64,000 nt of DNA from Gaetbulibacter_B jejuensis (GCF_039524015.1 NZ_BAAAGF010000002.1:124001-188000); one strand, 5' to 3'. Counted from the first letter of the stretch, positions 25,149 through 35,459 are shown. The notes: generated by a model from the sequence alone, not told the origin. A program made the numbers and translations.

Positions 25149-28100
25149 TTAGATTTTCAACGTAAAATGTCCTTTAACTTCAAACTCTCCATCATCACTT
25201 ATTATTTTAGCAACAAACCAGTAGTCGCTTGTAGGCATTCGGTTTCCATTATAGAACCCATTCCATCCAGCAGAGTTTGAGGTTAATTGCTTAATAAGTT
25301 TACCATAACGGTCGTAAATATATACTATGGAACCAGGTAAGGTTTCTATACCAGAGATGTGCCAAGTATCAAAATAGCCATCGTTATTTGGTGTGAAGAA
25401 TTTAGGTGCATCTACCACTACAACTTCTCTAGTAGCTTCTGCACAACCATTAATATCCATTACAGTAATGGTATGGTATCCTAAAGTAACATTGTTGAAA
25501 AAGTTAGATTCTTGTGGTACACCATTATCTAAAATATACAGATAGTCACCAATTCCGCTTACATTAACAGTAATAGAATTTGGGTCAGAAAAATCTAAAG
25601 TTTCAGTAAACTCTATAATTGCAGTTTCTGATTCTATAACTTCAAACTCACTGGTTGTAGAGCATCCAAAAGGTGTGATTACAGTAACCCAGTACGAACC
25701 AATTTCAGTAATTTCAATATCTGGAGTGGTTTGGTTTGTGGACCAAATGTATTCGTCTCCAGGGTTGTTTGTTTCAGCAGTTACATATAAAGGTGAATTG
25801 TTTAAACACAAGGTTTGGTCATCAATATCAACAATAGGTCTTGCATAAACATAAGTTGTAAATTGAGTGGTTATGTAACATCCTGTTGTATTGTTTTCAA
25901 CTCTTACGTAAATGATTTCTCCATCAATAGCATCATACAAATCAGGTAAACTGTTGTCTCCTGTACTAACATCAGCTTCACTGTTGTGATACGTTACAGT
26001 AAAGTTATTAGGGCTTTGTGTTCCTAAAATTGTTGCGTTTTGTTGCGATATGTCAAAGGTTAAAAATCCGTCAAAATCATCGTCGCAATCTTCCAAATCA
26101 CTTGGTTGATATGCAACAGGTAATGGGTTTATCTCTAATTGAAATGCATAGGTAGTAAAGCAACCTGTTGTACTATTTTCAATTCTAACGTGTATTGTGT
26201 CGTTGTTGGTTTGATACGTGTAGTCTGTAGCAATTACATTATTTGCAGTTAAGGCATCATTAGCATTAAGGTAATAGGTGACAACAGCATCAGTTTCAGA
26301 AGTCACTAACGCATCTACTTCATTAAGATTATAGTATCTGTCAACATTATCACAAATACTAACTGACTCAAAATCGTTTATAGTTGGAGGTAGGTTTACA
26401 ATTAACTCTAACGGTAATCCTAAATAGCAGTTAGAAACCGTATTTGTAATTCTTACATAAACGGTTTGTGGGTTTGAAATGTTGTTATAATTTTCAGGGT
26501 CTGCAATTGGGTTGGTTTCGTTTTCTAAATCGTTAAGTGTTTCGTAGTAAGCAATAACAATATCGTCTTGTCTTACGTCAAAAATATCAACTTCAGCATC
26601 GGTTAAATCAAAAGTTACGATACCATCATAATCCACATCACAGGACACTAATGGTTCTGAAGGACTAGCTTCAGGAGCAGGAATAACATTTACCTCAAAA
26701 GCGGTTAATGAATTACAAATTGTACCATTATCAATTCTCACATAAATAGTTTGCGGATTTGAAGTATTGGCATAGTTTAAAGCGATAGGGTTTGTACCAT
26801 TTTCAGAATCTACCAAAGAGGTGTAAAATGTAATGTCTAAATTCTCAGGAATACCTTGAGAGATTTCAGTTATTTTTTCGTTTAAATCGAATACTTCGCT
26901 GCCATCATTTGAAATATCGTCACAAACAAACCAATCGGTTGGTGCGTTGAACTCTGGATTGCTTCCCATTTCAATAGTAAATGATGCAGTGCCATAACAA
27001 TCTTGATCTGTTGTGTTTTCAACCCTTACAAAAATGGTTTGTGGGTTGCTTAAATTTTGATAAGCTACAGTTTTATCAATAGCATTTATGCGGTTTTCTG
27101 CATCGTTTTGTGATTCAAAATAAAGCACTTCTTTACCTGCTTGTCCGTTGAGAATTTCAGCATCTTTTGTATTGAATGTAAAGTCACCAAAACCGTCGCT
27201 GTTTTGCTCACAAATACTGTAATTGCTTATGTTTATAAAAGTAGGAAGTGTGTTTACAATAACTTCAAAAGACTCAATAGTATGGCATCCTGTTGTAGCA
27301 TTTTCAACCCTTGCGAAAATTGTTTGAGTATTACTTGGGTATGCAGTAGGGTTAGCAATTGCGTTGGCACTAGCTTCAGCATCAGATAAGCTGGTGTGGA
27401 ACGAAAATGTTCTGTTAGCTGTATCTGAAACCAATTCAGGAATTTTAGAATTTAAATCTATGGTGTAAATACCATCTTGATTGTCGTCACAAATTATAAA
27501 ATCGGTTGGTGTTGATGTAACAGGAGCAGGAATAATATTTAACTCAAACGAGTTAACATCAGCACAACCTGTTTGGTCATATCTAATTCTGGTATATAGT
27601 ATTTGCGGATTAGAAATGTTGTTATACATAGTAGGTAATGCATTTGTGTTGCTATTAGCATCACTTTCAGTTTCATAGTACATAACCGTAAATCCTGATT
27701 GCCCTTCAGTAACCATACTGTCAAAAATTGAAAGATCTACAAGCGTAAAACCATCTTGGTCGTCATCACAATAATTAACACTACCTATGGTGTCAAACTC
27801 TATAATTGGGTTTAGATTAAGTTCTATGTCTTCATATTCAGTGCAAGTGTCGCTATGTAATGCGATATATAATGTATGCGGAATTTCATCAGGTACATAC
27901 GCAACAGTAACATCTATTTCATTTGTTTGATTGTCTCTATCGCTTTCAGTTTCATAAAAAGATACTGTTACGTTTGGGATGTCGTTGATAATTGAAATAG
28001 CTATACTTTCTAAGTCGAAAGCTTCTTCACCATCATTATCTTGGTCGCACAACGAAAAATTTCTAATTGTAGTTCCTGTTAGTAAAAGATTTGCATGAAT

Positions 28101-29972
28101 TTCAAAAGGTGCAACCGAAATACATCCTGAAACATCATCTACAACACTTATATATAATGTTTGTTCTTCAAACGTAATATTGTCGTAACTAGTTGAGTTT
28201 GCTATTGGATTACTTAATGTTAATGCATCTTCGTATGTTTCATGGAATGAAGTTGAAACTCCAGTAATTCCATTTAAAACCTCGTCAGTTATTGTGTTGA
28301 GGTCAAAAGTTGCAAAACCATCATGTTCTGGGTCACAAGCGTCAATGTAAAGGTCTTCAGTATTGATAACAGGATTATTCAACACATTAAAAGTTAGTGT
28401 TGTAGTTGATGCACAACCCGTTTGCGAATTAGTAACTCTTACAAATAACTGTTCTGTTTGACTGGTGTTACTATAAGGTAAAGCAATTGGATTTGCTCCA
28501 GAGTCAGCATCGGCTTGAGTAAAGTGATAGGTAACATCAAGAATAGTTTGTCCTGAAGTAATTTCATCATCCTTTTCACTTAAATCAATTAAAGTTAAAC
28601 CATCAGCAGTATCATCATCACAAACATCTAAATCTGTAGGAGTTGTAATATTAGGTAGCTCGTTAACTATTAAGTTGAACGTACTAAAAGCTAAACAACC
28701 GTTATTGACATCTTCAATTCTTACAAAAATAGTCTGTGGATTAGAGGTGTTTTGTATTGGTGTTGTAATAGCATTTGTGTTGTTTATGGCATCATCATTT
28801 GTTAAATGATACGAGTAATTGTAGGTTGAGTTTGGTACAGATGCTAAAACTTCAGCGTCTTTAGTTGATAAATCAAAAGTTTCAATACCATCACCACTTA
28901 AATCATCACAAATTTCATAATCTGAAATTGGATCGGCAGATTGTGTAGAGCTTAAACTAATGTCAACACTATCTTCCATAATACAAGTTGTGTTTGAAAT
29001 AGGAATTTCAATTTGAACTGTATAGGTTCCAGATTGCGTTACATGAAGTTCAGGTTGAGTTTCACCATTAATTAAGGTGTTGTTTAAATACCAACTGTAA
29101 GTAGCCTGAGCATTTTGGATATCTCCATTAAGTGTTAAAGATTCAGCACAAGTTGAAATGTCTGCACCTAAATCTACAACAGCATCAAAACTGTTCCCTT
29201 CAATAAAAACAGCCGAATCATAGTTTTCATCAGTTTGGTCGGCAATAATCATTTTTATATGATATTGTACATAAGGCGTAATAGTTGCAGTAGCAGTCAT
29301 TACAGTAGTTCGACCATTGAAGTTTGTATCTCCAATACTATAGCCTTCAAAATACTCGTCATTTTCAGCAGCACAAAACCCAGCAATTTCATCATGGATA
29401 GTGTTTGTGTTAACAGGAGTAGATGTTCCAGGAATTACTGCAATATTTGTGTAAGGATCATTGGTTCCTGCTTCTCTAATAAGAAATGCAAACCCATCAG
29501 AATACTCACAAGGGAAATTACCAAAATATTCTTCGGAAGCTAAGATATAATTGAATTGCACTTGGTTTGAAATTGAGATAAAATCAAATTCAATAGAAGT
29601 TGCGTTTAATGTCCCAGTAATTCCTAAAGCAGTTTCAAGATCGGTATCGGTAAGCCAATTGTCTTCACCTTCGTTAAGTATGTCGTTGTTTTGTGTGTTT
29701 CCTGCAGAAGCAGCATTACCTGTTGAAAGAATAATTCCATTTTCAAAAGGAAAGTTAGAAGACGCACTTTCAAAATAACCAAAACTTCCAAATCCATTAA
29801 CGCTACCATTAACTTGCGAATTGATATTAGTAATCTCTACACAACCTTCAGTAAGGGTGTTTTCAATAAGTTGCTGTTCAGTTAGTGTATTATCAACAGT
29901 AATTTGTTGAGAGAATACTTGGTTACATAAAAAACATGCAAATACAAGGAGGGAAATTTTGATGGTTTTCAT
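25149..29972 (-). CDS. Giant T9SS type B surface protein: choice-of-anchor L plus eleven CDxDxDG modules
   Basis: This is a 1607-1609-residue exported protein. Its domains are: signal peptide (ISLLVFACFLCNQVFSQ); choice-of-anchor L domain (about 30-265; GIILSTGNAA, YILASEEYFG, DSAVFIEGNSF); one Ig-like domain; and eleven modules of about 93-96 residues (about 345-1385). Each module starts with a Cys-Asp-rich loop such as CDDDQDGF, continues with a YYETxxDA-like segment, and ends with QTIYVRVENxTGC. An Ig-like domain and the type B sorting domain (PKFFTPNNDGYFDTW to GHFTLKI) complete it. I prefer the ATG at 29972 over an in-frame TTG two codons earlier. It converges on the TlpA-like gene with 3 bp between stops. 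Confidence 0.92.
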   Translation of the reverse strand: MKTIKISLLVFACFLCNQVFSQQITVDNTLTEQQLIENTLTEGCVEITNINSQVNGSVNGFGSFGYFESASSNFPFENGIILSTGNAASAGNTQNNDILNEGEDNWLTDTDLETALGITGTLNATSIEFDFISISNQVQFNYILASEEYFGNFPCEYSDGFAFLIREAGTNDPYTNIAVIPGTSTPVNTNTIHDEIAGFCAAENDEYFEGYSIGDTNFNGRTTVMTATATITPYVQYHIKMIIADQTDENYDSAVFIEGNSFDAVVDLGADISTCAESLTLNGDIQNAQATYSWYLNNTLINGETQPELHVTQSGTYTVQIEIPISNTTCIMEDSVDISLSSTQSADPISDYEICDDLSGDGIETFDLSTKDAEVLASVPNSTYNYSYHLTNDDAINNTNAITTPIQNTSNPQTIFVRIEDVNNGCLAFSTFNLIVNELPNITTPTDLDVCDDDTADGLTLIDLSEKDDEITSGQTILDVTYHFTQADADSGANPIALPYSNTSQTEQLFVRVTNSQTGCASTTTLTFNVLNNPVINTEDLYIDACDPEHDGFATFDLNTITDEVLNGITGVSTSFHETYEDALTLSNPIANSTSYDNITFEEQTLYISVVDDVSGCISVAPFEIHANLLLTGTTIRNFSLCDQDNDGEEAFDLESIAISIINDIPNVTVSFYETESDRDNQTNEIDVTVAYVPDEIPHTLYIALHSDTCTEYEDIELNLNPIIEFDTIGSVNYCDDDQDGFTLVDLSIFDSMVTEGQSGFTVMYYETESDANSNTNALPTMYNNISNPQILYTRIRYDQTGCADVNSFELNIIPAPVTSTPTDFIICDDNQDGIYTIDLNSKIPELVSDTANRTFSFHTSLSDAEASANAIANPTAYPSNTQTIFARVENATTGCHTIESFEVIVNTLPTFINISNYSICEQNSDGFGDFTFNTKDAEILNGQAGKEVLYFESQNDAENRINAIDKTVAYQNLSNPQTIFVRVENTTDQDCYGTASFTIEMGSNPEFNAPTDWFVCDDISNDGSEVFDLNEKITEISQGIPENLDITFYTSLVDSENGTNPIALNYANTSNPQTIYVRIDNGTICNSLTAFEVNVIPAPEASPSEPLVSCDVDYDGIVTFDLTDAEVDIFDVRQDDIVIAYYETLNDLENETNPIADPENYNNISNPQTVYVRITNTVSNCYLGLPLELIVNLPPTINDFESVSICDNVDRYYNLNEVDALVTSETDAVVTYYLNANDALTANNVIATDYTYQTNNDTIHVRIENSTTGCFTTYAFQLEINPLPVAYQPSDLEDCDDDFDGFLTFDISQQNATILGTQSPNNFTVTYHNSEADVSTGDNSLPDLYDAIDGEIIYVRVENNTTGCYITTQFTTYVYARPIVDIDDQTLCLNNSPLYVTAETNNPGDEYIWSTNQTTPDIEITEIGSYWVTVITPFGCSTTSEFEVIESETAIIEFTETLDFSDPNSITVNVSGIGDYLYILDNGVPQESNFFNNVTLGYHTITVMDINGCAEATREVVVVDAPKFFTPNNDGYFDTWHISGIETLPGSIVYIYDRYGKLIKQLTSNSAGWNGFYNGNRMPTSDYWFVAKIISDDGEFEVKGHFTLKI

Positions 29973-29993
29973 TATCAATAGGTTAAGTTTTAC

Positions 29994-30051
29994 TCACAGC
30001 GACACATGGTTTTGGGACATGTTGAATAGTGATTCTTTTATTTTGCTGTGA
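29994..30051 (-). promoter_or_regulatory. Structured 5' leader upstream of the giant surface gene
   Basis: TCACAGC (29994-30000) pairs with GCTGTGA (30045-30051), and a smaller hairpin inside pairs ACATG (30004-30008) with CATGT (30018-30022). The structure sits 22 bp before the ATG at 29972 in a 141-bp intergenic gap. Whether it is in the transcript depends on the unmapped start site, so a role in translation or mRNA stability is inference. Confidence 0.35.
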
Positions 30052-30113
30052 AAACTAAAGTAAACAAGGATGAAATGCAAAAAAATACGACGAAATACAC
30101 AAAATATTAACAT

Positions 30114-31916
30114 TTAATAGTTCAAATAGACCCAACCTGCCATTGATTTGTAGTTTGGGTCGTTTAAATGGAGCACATAGTAATATGTGCCGACTGGTAA
30201 TAATTTACCTAAATTATTAATACCTCTGTTTGCTTTTCCATCCCAAGGTTTGGAATTATCTCCTTCAAATATTAAAGTGCCATATCGATTGTAGATGAGA
30301 AGTTTGTGGTTTTCAAAAATATCATACAGACCTTGTATATTAAACCAATCGTTAGGACCATCATTATTTGGTGAAAACCCATCAGGAATGTAAGGTGGGC
30401 AATTTTCTACCAACACATCAAAACTGTAACTATCATAACAAGGATCACTTTCAACTCTTGCATAAATGGTTTCAGGATTTGTGGTATTGTTGTAAGCTGT
30501 TGGGTCAAAAATTTCGTTCTCTTGGTTTTGTAAATCTGAAAGACTAGTGTAAAACGCTACATTATCATTAATGTTTGTTGATTGCTGAAAAATTTCATTG
30601 AGATTAAATGTTGCTGAATTAAATCCTTCATCGCAGAGCAAGGTTTCAGGCAAAGTTTCAATAGGAGGAGCAACAAGTAAATTGATAGTTTGCTCAAACA
30701 TGTTATTGTTTTCATTGATTTCAATTACAATACCTGAGTTGTCACCAATATCATCTACTGAAAGCGTTAAAATAAAATCATCTCCAACCGTTTCAGGAAT
30801 GGTCAAAACTATGGAGTTGGTTTCCGATTCGTTAATTTCAATAGTATTTAAGGTTGTGGTTTGCCCAACAACTATTCCGTTAGCATAAAATGTAATAGGA
30901 GTGTTGTTGGGAAGTACGTCTGTACTGTTGAAATTATTTACAGTGTATTCAATTTCAATGTTTCTATTACCACATTCCACAATATAATTGTCAAGACTTA
31001 TTGTTGCATCAGGTAGCTGACTATTTAAAACTGTAATGATGTTGTTTATCATAACAAAATCCTGCCCAGACGTAAGCTGAATAGTTGCCGAAGTATCACC
31101 AATAGATATGTTATTTTGAATATTGTAAACATCAATATCCATATTGTATAGGTCTGACGCTCCAGTAAAACTGTTCGTACCATTAAAAGCATTATTGATA
31201 GGATTGAGTGGCGGATTTCCTATAATATTTCCATTAATAGTTAGTTGTTCATTAACAGCTAATGAGCGGTCACCTTCCCAAGCAATGAAACCAATTTTTG
31301 CATTTTCATTATCTAAAACATTTAGGTTGTCTAAAGTAATAGTTAATATATCAGGTACGCTTTGTAAGCCATCATATACATTCAATTGGTTTAAAGGTAG
31401 ATTATCGTCTTCATAAATAATAGTAATTGCCCAACCTGCGAAGTTAGTTCCTGTAGGACAATATGGTGAAATTATAGATTGTATGTCTAAATCTGACAAA
31501 GTATACTCATCAGAACCAATACTTTGTACTAAAGTGGTTACATCAGCAAATGCTGCAAAAAACACTCTGTTGGCATCTAAGGCGTCACTAAAAGTGCGTT
31601 CAGCAGTAACAGGATTGTTATTTAGTGATACGTTAAAATCACCAGTATCTGAACCTGCCCAATATAAGTAAGCAGCAACAATAGTTTGATTTGCGTTTAG
31701 TGATAAAGTAGCTGAAGATTCTGTTGAGATTATACAATCAGCTCCTGTTCCATTTTCAGCTAAGTTTAATGTGTTTCCTATAGCAGTGTAATCGTATCTG
31801 CCGTTAAACTGTTGGTATAACTCAACATCTTGACCCAAAACAGCAGTAGGATTATAAAAAAGAAAGAAAAGCAATATGAGTTGGGTTACCCTTATCATCA
31901 TGACTTTTTTGAACAT
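30114..31916 (-). CDS. T9SS type B surface protein with CARDB-like domain
   Basis: This is a 600-residue exported protein. The signal peptide spans the first 28 residues or so (LILLFFLFYNPTAVLGQ). The N-terminal part (about 30-300) is a beta-rich domain with IVAAYLYWAGS and AGWAITIIYEDD. A CARDB-like adhesive module follows (about 310-425; IEYTVNNFNSTD and INENNN), then one partial CDxDG-type module (LLCDEGFNSATFNL), and a type B sorting domain (DGFSPNNDGPNDWF to GWVYLNY). I use the ATG at 31916; a TTG four codons upstream and two ATGs slightly downstream are alternatives. It starts 18 bp after the 1133-aa gene, so they are probably one operon. Confidence 0.88.
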   Translation of the reverse strand: MFKKVMMIRVTQLILLFFLFYNPTAVLGQDVELYQQFNGRYDYTAIGNTLNLAENGTGADCIISTESSATLSLNANQTIVAAYLYWAGSDTGDFNVSLNNNPVTAERTFSDALDANRVFFAAFADVTTLVQSIGSDEYTLSDLDIQSIISPYCPTGTNFAGWAITIIYEDDNLPLNQLNVYDGLQSVPDILTITLDNLNVLDNENAKIGFIAWEGDRSLAVNEQLTINGNIIGNPPLNPINNAFNGTNSFTGASDLYNMDIDVYNIQNNISIGDTSATIQLTSGQDFVMINNIITVLNSQLPDATISLDNYIVECGNRNIEIEYTVNNFNSTDVLPNNTPITFYANGIVVGQTTTLNTIEINESETNSIVLTIPETVGDDFILTLSVDDIGDNSGIVIEINENNNMFEQTINLLVAPPIETLPETLLCDEGFNSATFNLNEIFQQSTNINDNVAFYTSLSDLQNQENEIFDPTAYNNTTNPETIYARVESDPCYDSYSFDVLVENCPPYIPDGFSPNNDGPNDWFNIQGLYDIFENHKLLIYNRYGTLIFEGDNSKPWDGKANRGINNLGKLLPVGTYYYVLHLNDPNYKSMAGWVYLNY

Positions 31917-31934
31917 TAACTGGCTCAATCGGAT

Positions 31935-34900
31935 TTAGCGTTTTAAAGTGAAATGACTTTTAAACACTCTTCCATCCTCTAAGGTAACATGAAACCAATA
32001 ATCGCTTGAAGGCAAAGGAAATCCATTATATGTTCCGTCCCAACCAGGACTAACAGGGTCTAGCTCTTTCAACAATTTACCATAACGATCAAAAATATAA
32101 ATAACACTTTGAGGCTGAAATTCTTCTGAAAGACCATAAACTTGCCAATAATCGTGGTAACCATCATTATTTGGTGTGAAAAACTTTGGAAACCCTATTA
32201 CCGAAATAAGCTCATCTACAATACCACATTCGTTTTTATCTCTTACATATATGGTATGTAAACCAGCAGCTACATTATCAAATACATTGCTGTCTTGGTA
32301 AGGGCCTTCAGGATTATCTATTGCATATTCATAATCGCCTTCACCAGATATAAAAACAGTAACCATGTTGTTTTGTGTAGCATCAATAACTTCTATATTG
32401 TCAAAAGAAGCAATGTTTGATGGTAGTACAGTAATGGTTCTATCTTTATAACATCCATCAGTATTTATAACACGTACAGTATAAATTCCAGGTTCGTTAA
32501 CTTCAATTGTAGTGGTGGTTTCACCTGTTGACCACTCGTAGTAATAATTATTAGGTAAATCATCAATAAGACCACCTGTTAATGTTATGGTTTCAGGGTA
32601 AAAATTAAGACAATATATAGTTTCTGCTTCGGTTTGAATATTTGGAAGTTCAAAAACCACCAATTCTACTTCACTTATTCCATAGCAAGCATTTGAATTT
32701 TCAACTCTAGCATAAATTGTTTGAGAATAAGCTATAGTATTAGTAAATGTATTTGATAGTACATTTGTTTCTAGCAACGCATCTTCATAGGTTTCGTAAT
32801 AGCTAAGTTCCAAGTCATCAGGTAAACCACTTAAGACAGCTTCATTGGCATCGTTTAATGTAAAAGCATAAAAACCATCTTCAGTTCCATCGTCATCACA
32901 TGCCTCTATTGTAGTGTTGTTTGCTGAAGTTGTGCTGACTTCTAATGTAACTTCAGCAATGTTATAGCAACCAGTAATTTCATCGGTTACTTTGGCATAT
33001 ACCAATTGAGGGTTGAAAAAGTTTTCAAACGCATTACCATCAATTTCATTTGTATTGCCTTGAGCATCATTCATTGAAAGATAGTAATTTATAGTTCGGT
33101 TCGCTGCTCCTGCAGTAATATCATCAAAAATCTGATTAATATTAAAGATTGTAAATCCTTCTGGAATGCCATCTTCATCACATTGGATTATGGTTGAATT
33201 AACAACTTCAGGAGCATCGTTTACCATAAAAGTAAAACTTCCAGTACTGTAACAATCAGGATTGATGTTATTTTCAATTCTAACAAAAATAGTTTCACTG
33301 TAAGGTGTTGTGTTGGTATAGTCTGTATTTAAAGCGTCTGAGTTGTCGTCAGCATCTAATTGCGAGGAATGAAATGTTATGGTGTATAAAGCTTGATCTT
33401 GACTACCATAAATGTCAGTGTACAATGTTGATAAATCGAAAGTTGTTATACCATCCATTACATTTCCTCCAAAATCTTCATCACAAACTGTAATATCTTC
33501 TAAAGTTTCTATTTGTGGTGTAATAAATACTTCTATAAAAAACGAAGAGGTTGCATAACAATTAGGATTAGATGCATTATCAACACGGACAAAAATTTCT
33601 TGCGGATTAGAAGTGTTGTTGTACAAACCTATAATTTCATTTTCATTATTATCAGCATCTTCTTGAGAAGCATAATAGTGTACATTATATTCAGTAGCAT
33701 CTTGTGTATCTAATGCTTGTGCATCTTGTTGTGTGAAGTCAAAAGTTGAGGTTTCAGTAATGTCACACATCACCATATCGTCTGGTTGGCTTGCAAATGG
33801 AATGTCGTGGTAACTTACAATAGCTTCACCTTCAATAGGACATTCACCATTGTTAGGTTCAATAAATACCTCATAAAAACCTGGTGTATCTACAAAAAGC
33901 TCAAAAGTGGTCTCGGTAAGCGGTACACCATCTTTAGACCAATTATAGGTTGCTCCAGCAACATCTTCGGCAATAAGCGTGTAACTATCACCATCGCAGA
34001 GTAAAAGTTCTGTAGTGCTTATACCATTTTGGATGATATCTATTTGACTATTAAAAAGTGATTGGATAAAAGGAGGTAAGCCTATGCGGCTTAAGTTCTG
34101 AAAGCTGCCATTAATATCTAGTAAAACACCTGTTTCGTTATAACCAGCTGCGTTTCCATCAGCTTCAGGGTTTTGAATCACTCCAATATGTCTTCCAGTT
34201 CCATTTATATTAGCAAAACTGACTTGAGCCCTGTAAATTCTTTTATCTAACCCAAGTTGTAATGCGCCAGCACTAAAAGAATTTGACGAATGAATAACTG
34301 TCATTGAACCAGGAATATCTGTGCTTTCAAGATCCCATTGTAATACATGGCTAGAGCCATTACCAGCAATACCATCGCTAATGGTTGCATATACTTTTCT
34401 ATTTTCAGCCGAAAACTCAACACCATAAGGGCTATCATTATTTTCTTGACCAAAAAGCGTTAGCGGATTAGAAACTACACCTGTGTCATTATCAAAATCG
34501 AATAAGTAAACACCACCACCTGTTTCGCCTTGAAGCACAGTAGCAAATCCATGATGTGCTACTGCTAGTTTTGTACCATCAGGAGATGCTTTTAAGTAAC
34601 CTAAAGCATTTCTTCTATAACCTTCGGCAGGAACTACAGGTCCTACAGTTGATACTACAGGAGTAGTGTTAACACCGTTTTGGTCTACTTTAAAAGCATA
34701 AAATTTATCTACAAAATGAGTAATTACCCAAAAGGAGAAGCAATCATCAGCTTTTACAGCGGTTATTTTTTCAGAACATTTAAATTCAGATTCGGTTTGG
34801 TTTGTAGTGTCATAGGTAATTAGAGGTACGTTTTTTTCTAATAGGTCGACATCACCTAAACCTCCTTCTAAAGTCATATCAACCAAAGAATACATTAAAC

Positions 34901-35336
34901 CATCATTTACGCCATCTCCATCTTGTTGGTTAGGAAATGCTGATGAATTAAAATGATGAGGTTCATCAACAGTAAAAATATAGTACTGATTTAAATCTTG
35001 AGGTTTTGGTACTATCAATCCAGAAGACGTACTAGAGTCGTCACCTTTAAGTCCTGTTCCAAATGCTTCACTTGCGTTGGGCATTGGTATATGATTGGCA
35101 TTCCAAATGGTTCTACCATCAGAGTAAAATAGTAAATTACCATCAGTATCAGAAATGGATGTACAACCTTCTAAAGTGTTTAATTGTCCATCGGTAACAG
35201 CTGTAACAGTACCAGTAGTTGTGTTAAATCTTAAACCTGCATTTTTTCCAAAATACCAATTAGCAGCTTCGTTTTGGGAGTACATATTTAATGTACAGTA
35301 AATACTAAAGCAGAGTAATAAGATGTTCTTTTTCAT
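31935..35336 (-). CDS. T9SS type B surface protein with N-terminal propeller-like domain and four CDxDxDG modules
   Basis: This is a 1133-residue exported protein. After the signal peptide (LLLCFSIYCTLNMYSQ) the region to about residue 420 begins with the family-typical AANWYFGKNAGLRF and has repeated strands with NLLFYSDG and GGVYLFDFDND, suggesting a beta-propeller. Then come an Ig-like domain, four modules of about 95 residues (about 510-890) beginning with loops such as CDDDGTEDGF, another Ig-like domain, and the type B sorting domain (PKFFTPNNDGYHDYW to SHFTLKR). It is the promoter-proximal gene of a likely pair with the downstream 600-aa gene. A long inverted repeat covers its upstream region. 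Confidence 0.9.
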   Translation of the reverse strand: MKKNILLLCFSIYCTLNMYSQNEAANWYFGKNAGLRFNTTTGTVTAVTDGQLNTLEGCTSISDTDGNLLFYSDGRTIWNANHIPMPNASEAFGTGLKGDDSSTSSGLIVPKPQDLNQYYIFTVDEPHHFNSSAFPNQQDGDGVNDGLMYSLVDMTLEGGLGDVDLLEKNVPLITYDTTNQTESEFKCSEKITAVKADDCFSFWVITHFVDKFYAFKVDQNGVNTTPVVSTVGPVVPAEGYRRNALGYLKASPDGTKLAVAHHGFATVLQGETGGGVYLFDFDNDTGVVSNPLTLFGQENNDSPYGVEFSAENRKVYATISDGIAGNGSSHVLQWDLESTDIPGSMTVIHSSNSFSAGALQLGLDKRIYRAQVSFANINGTGRHIGVIQNPEADGNAAGYNETGVLLDINGSFQNLSRIGLPPFIQSLFNSQIDIIQNGISTTELLLCDGDSYTLIAEDVAGATYNWSKDGVPLTETTFELFVDTPGFYEVFIEPNNGECPIEGEAIVSYHDIPFASQPDDMVMCDITETSTFDFTQQDAQALDTQDATEYNVHYYASQEDADNNENEIIGLYNNTSNPQEIFVRVDNASNPNCYATSSFFIEVFITPQIETLEDITVCDEDFGGNVMDGITTFDLSTLYTDIYGSQDQALYTITFHSSQLDADDNSDALNTDYTNTTPYSETIFVRIENNINPDCYSTGSFTFMVNDAPEVVNSTIIQCDEDGIPEGFTIFNINQIFDDITAGAANRTINYYLSMNDAQGNTNEIDGNAFENFFNPQLVYAKVTDEITGCYNIAEVTLEVSTTSANNTTIEACDDDGTEDGFYAFTLNDANEAVLSGLPDDLELSYYETYEDALLETNVLSNTFTNTIAYSQTIYARVENSNACYGISEVELVVFELPNIQTEAETIYCLNFYPETITLTGGLIDDLPNNYYYEWSTGETTTTIEVNEPGIYTVRVINTDGCYKDRTITVLPSNIASFDNIEVIDATQNNMVTVFISGEGDYEYAIDNPEGPYQDSNVFDNVAAGLHTIYVRDKNECGIVDELISVIGFPKFFTPNNDGYHDYWQVYGLSEEFQPQSVIYIFDRYGKLLKELDPVSPGWDGTYNGFPLPSSDYWFHVTLEDGRVFKSHFTLKR

Positions 35337-35342
35337 GAAATA

Positions 35343-35454
35343 TTAGTGATAAAGCGTTTGTATATACAACAAGTTAAATGCTGAAAATCCTATTAAAACT
35401 TTAGAAATTTAAAGTTGAGTTAACAAGAAGTATATACAAATACTGAATCACTAA
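35343..35454. repeat. Long interrupted inverted repeat upstream of the 1133-aa gene
   Basis: The left arm 35343-35367 reads TTAGTGAT, six unmatched bases, then TTTGTATATAC. The right arm 35430-35454 carries the exact reverse complement of both blocks, again with six non-matching bases between them. So 19 of 25 positions pair, split 8 and 11, around a 62-bp centre. It fills almost the whole gap between the ABC permease stop (35460) and the surface-protein start (35336). Confidence 0.75.
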
Positions 35455-35459
35455 AGATA

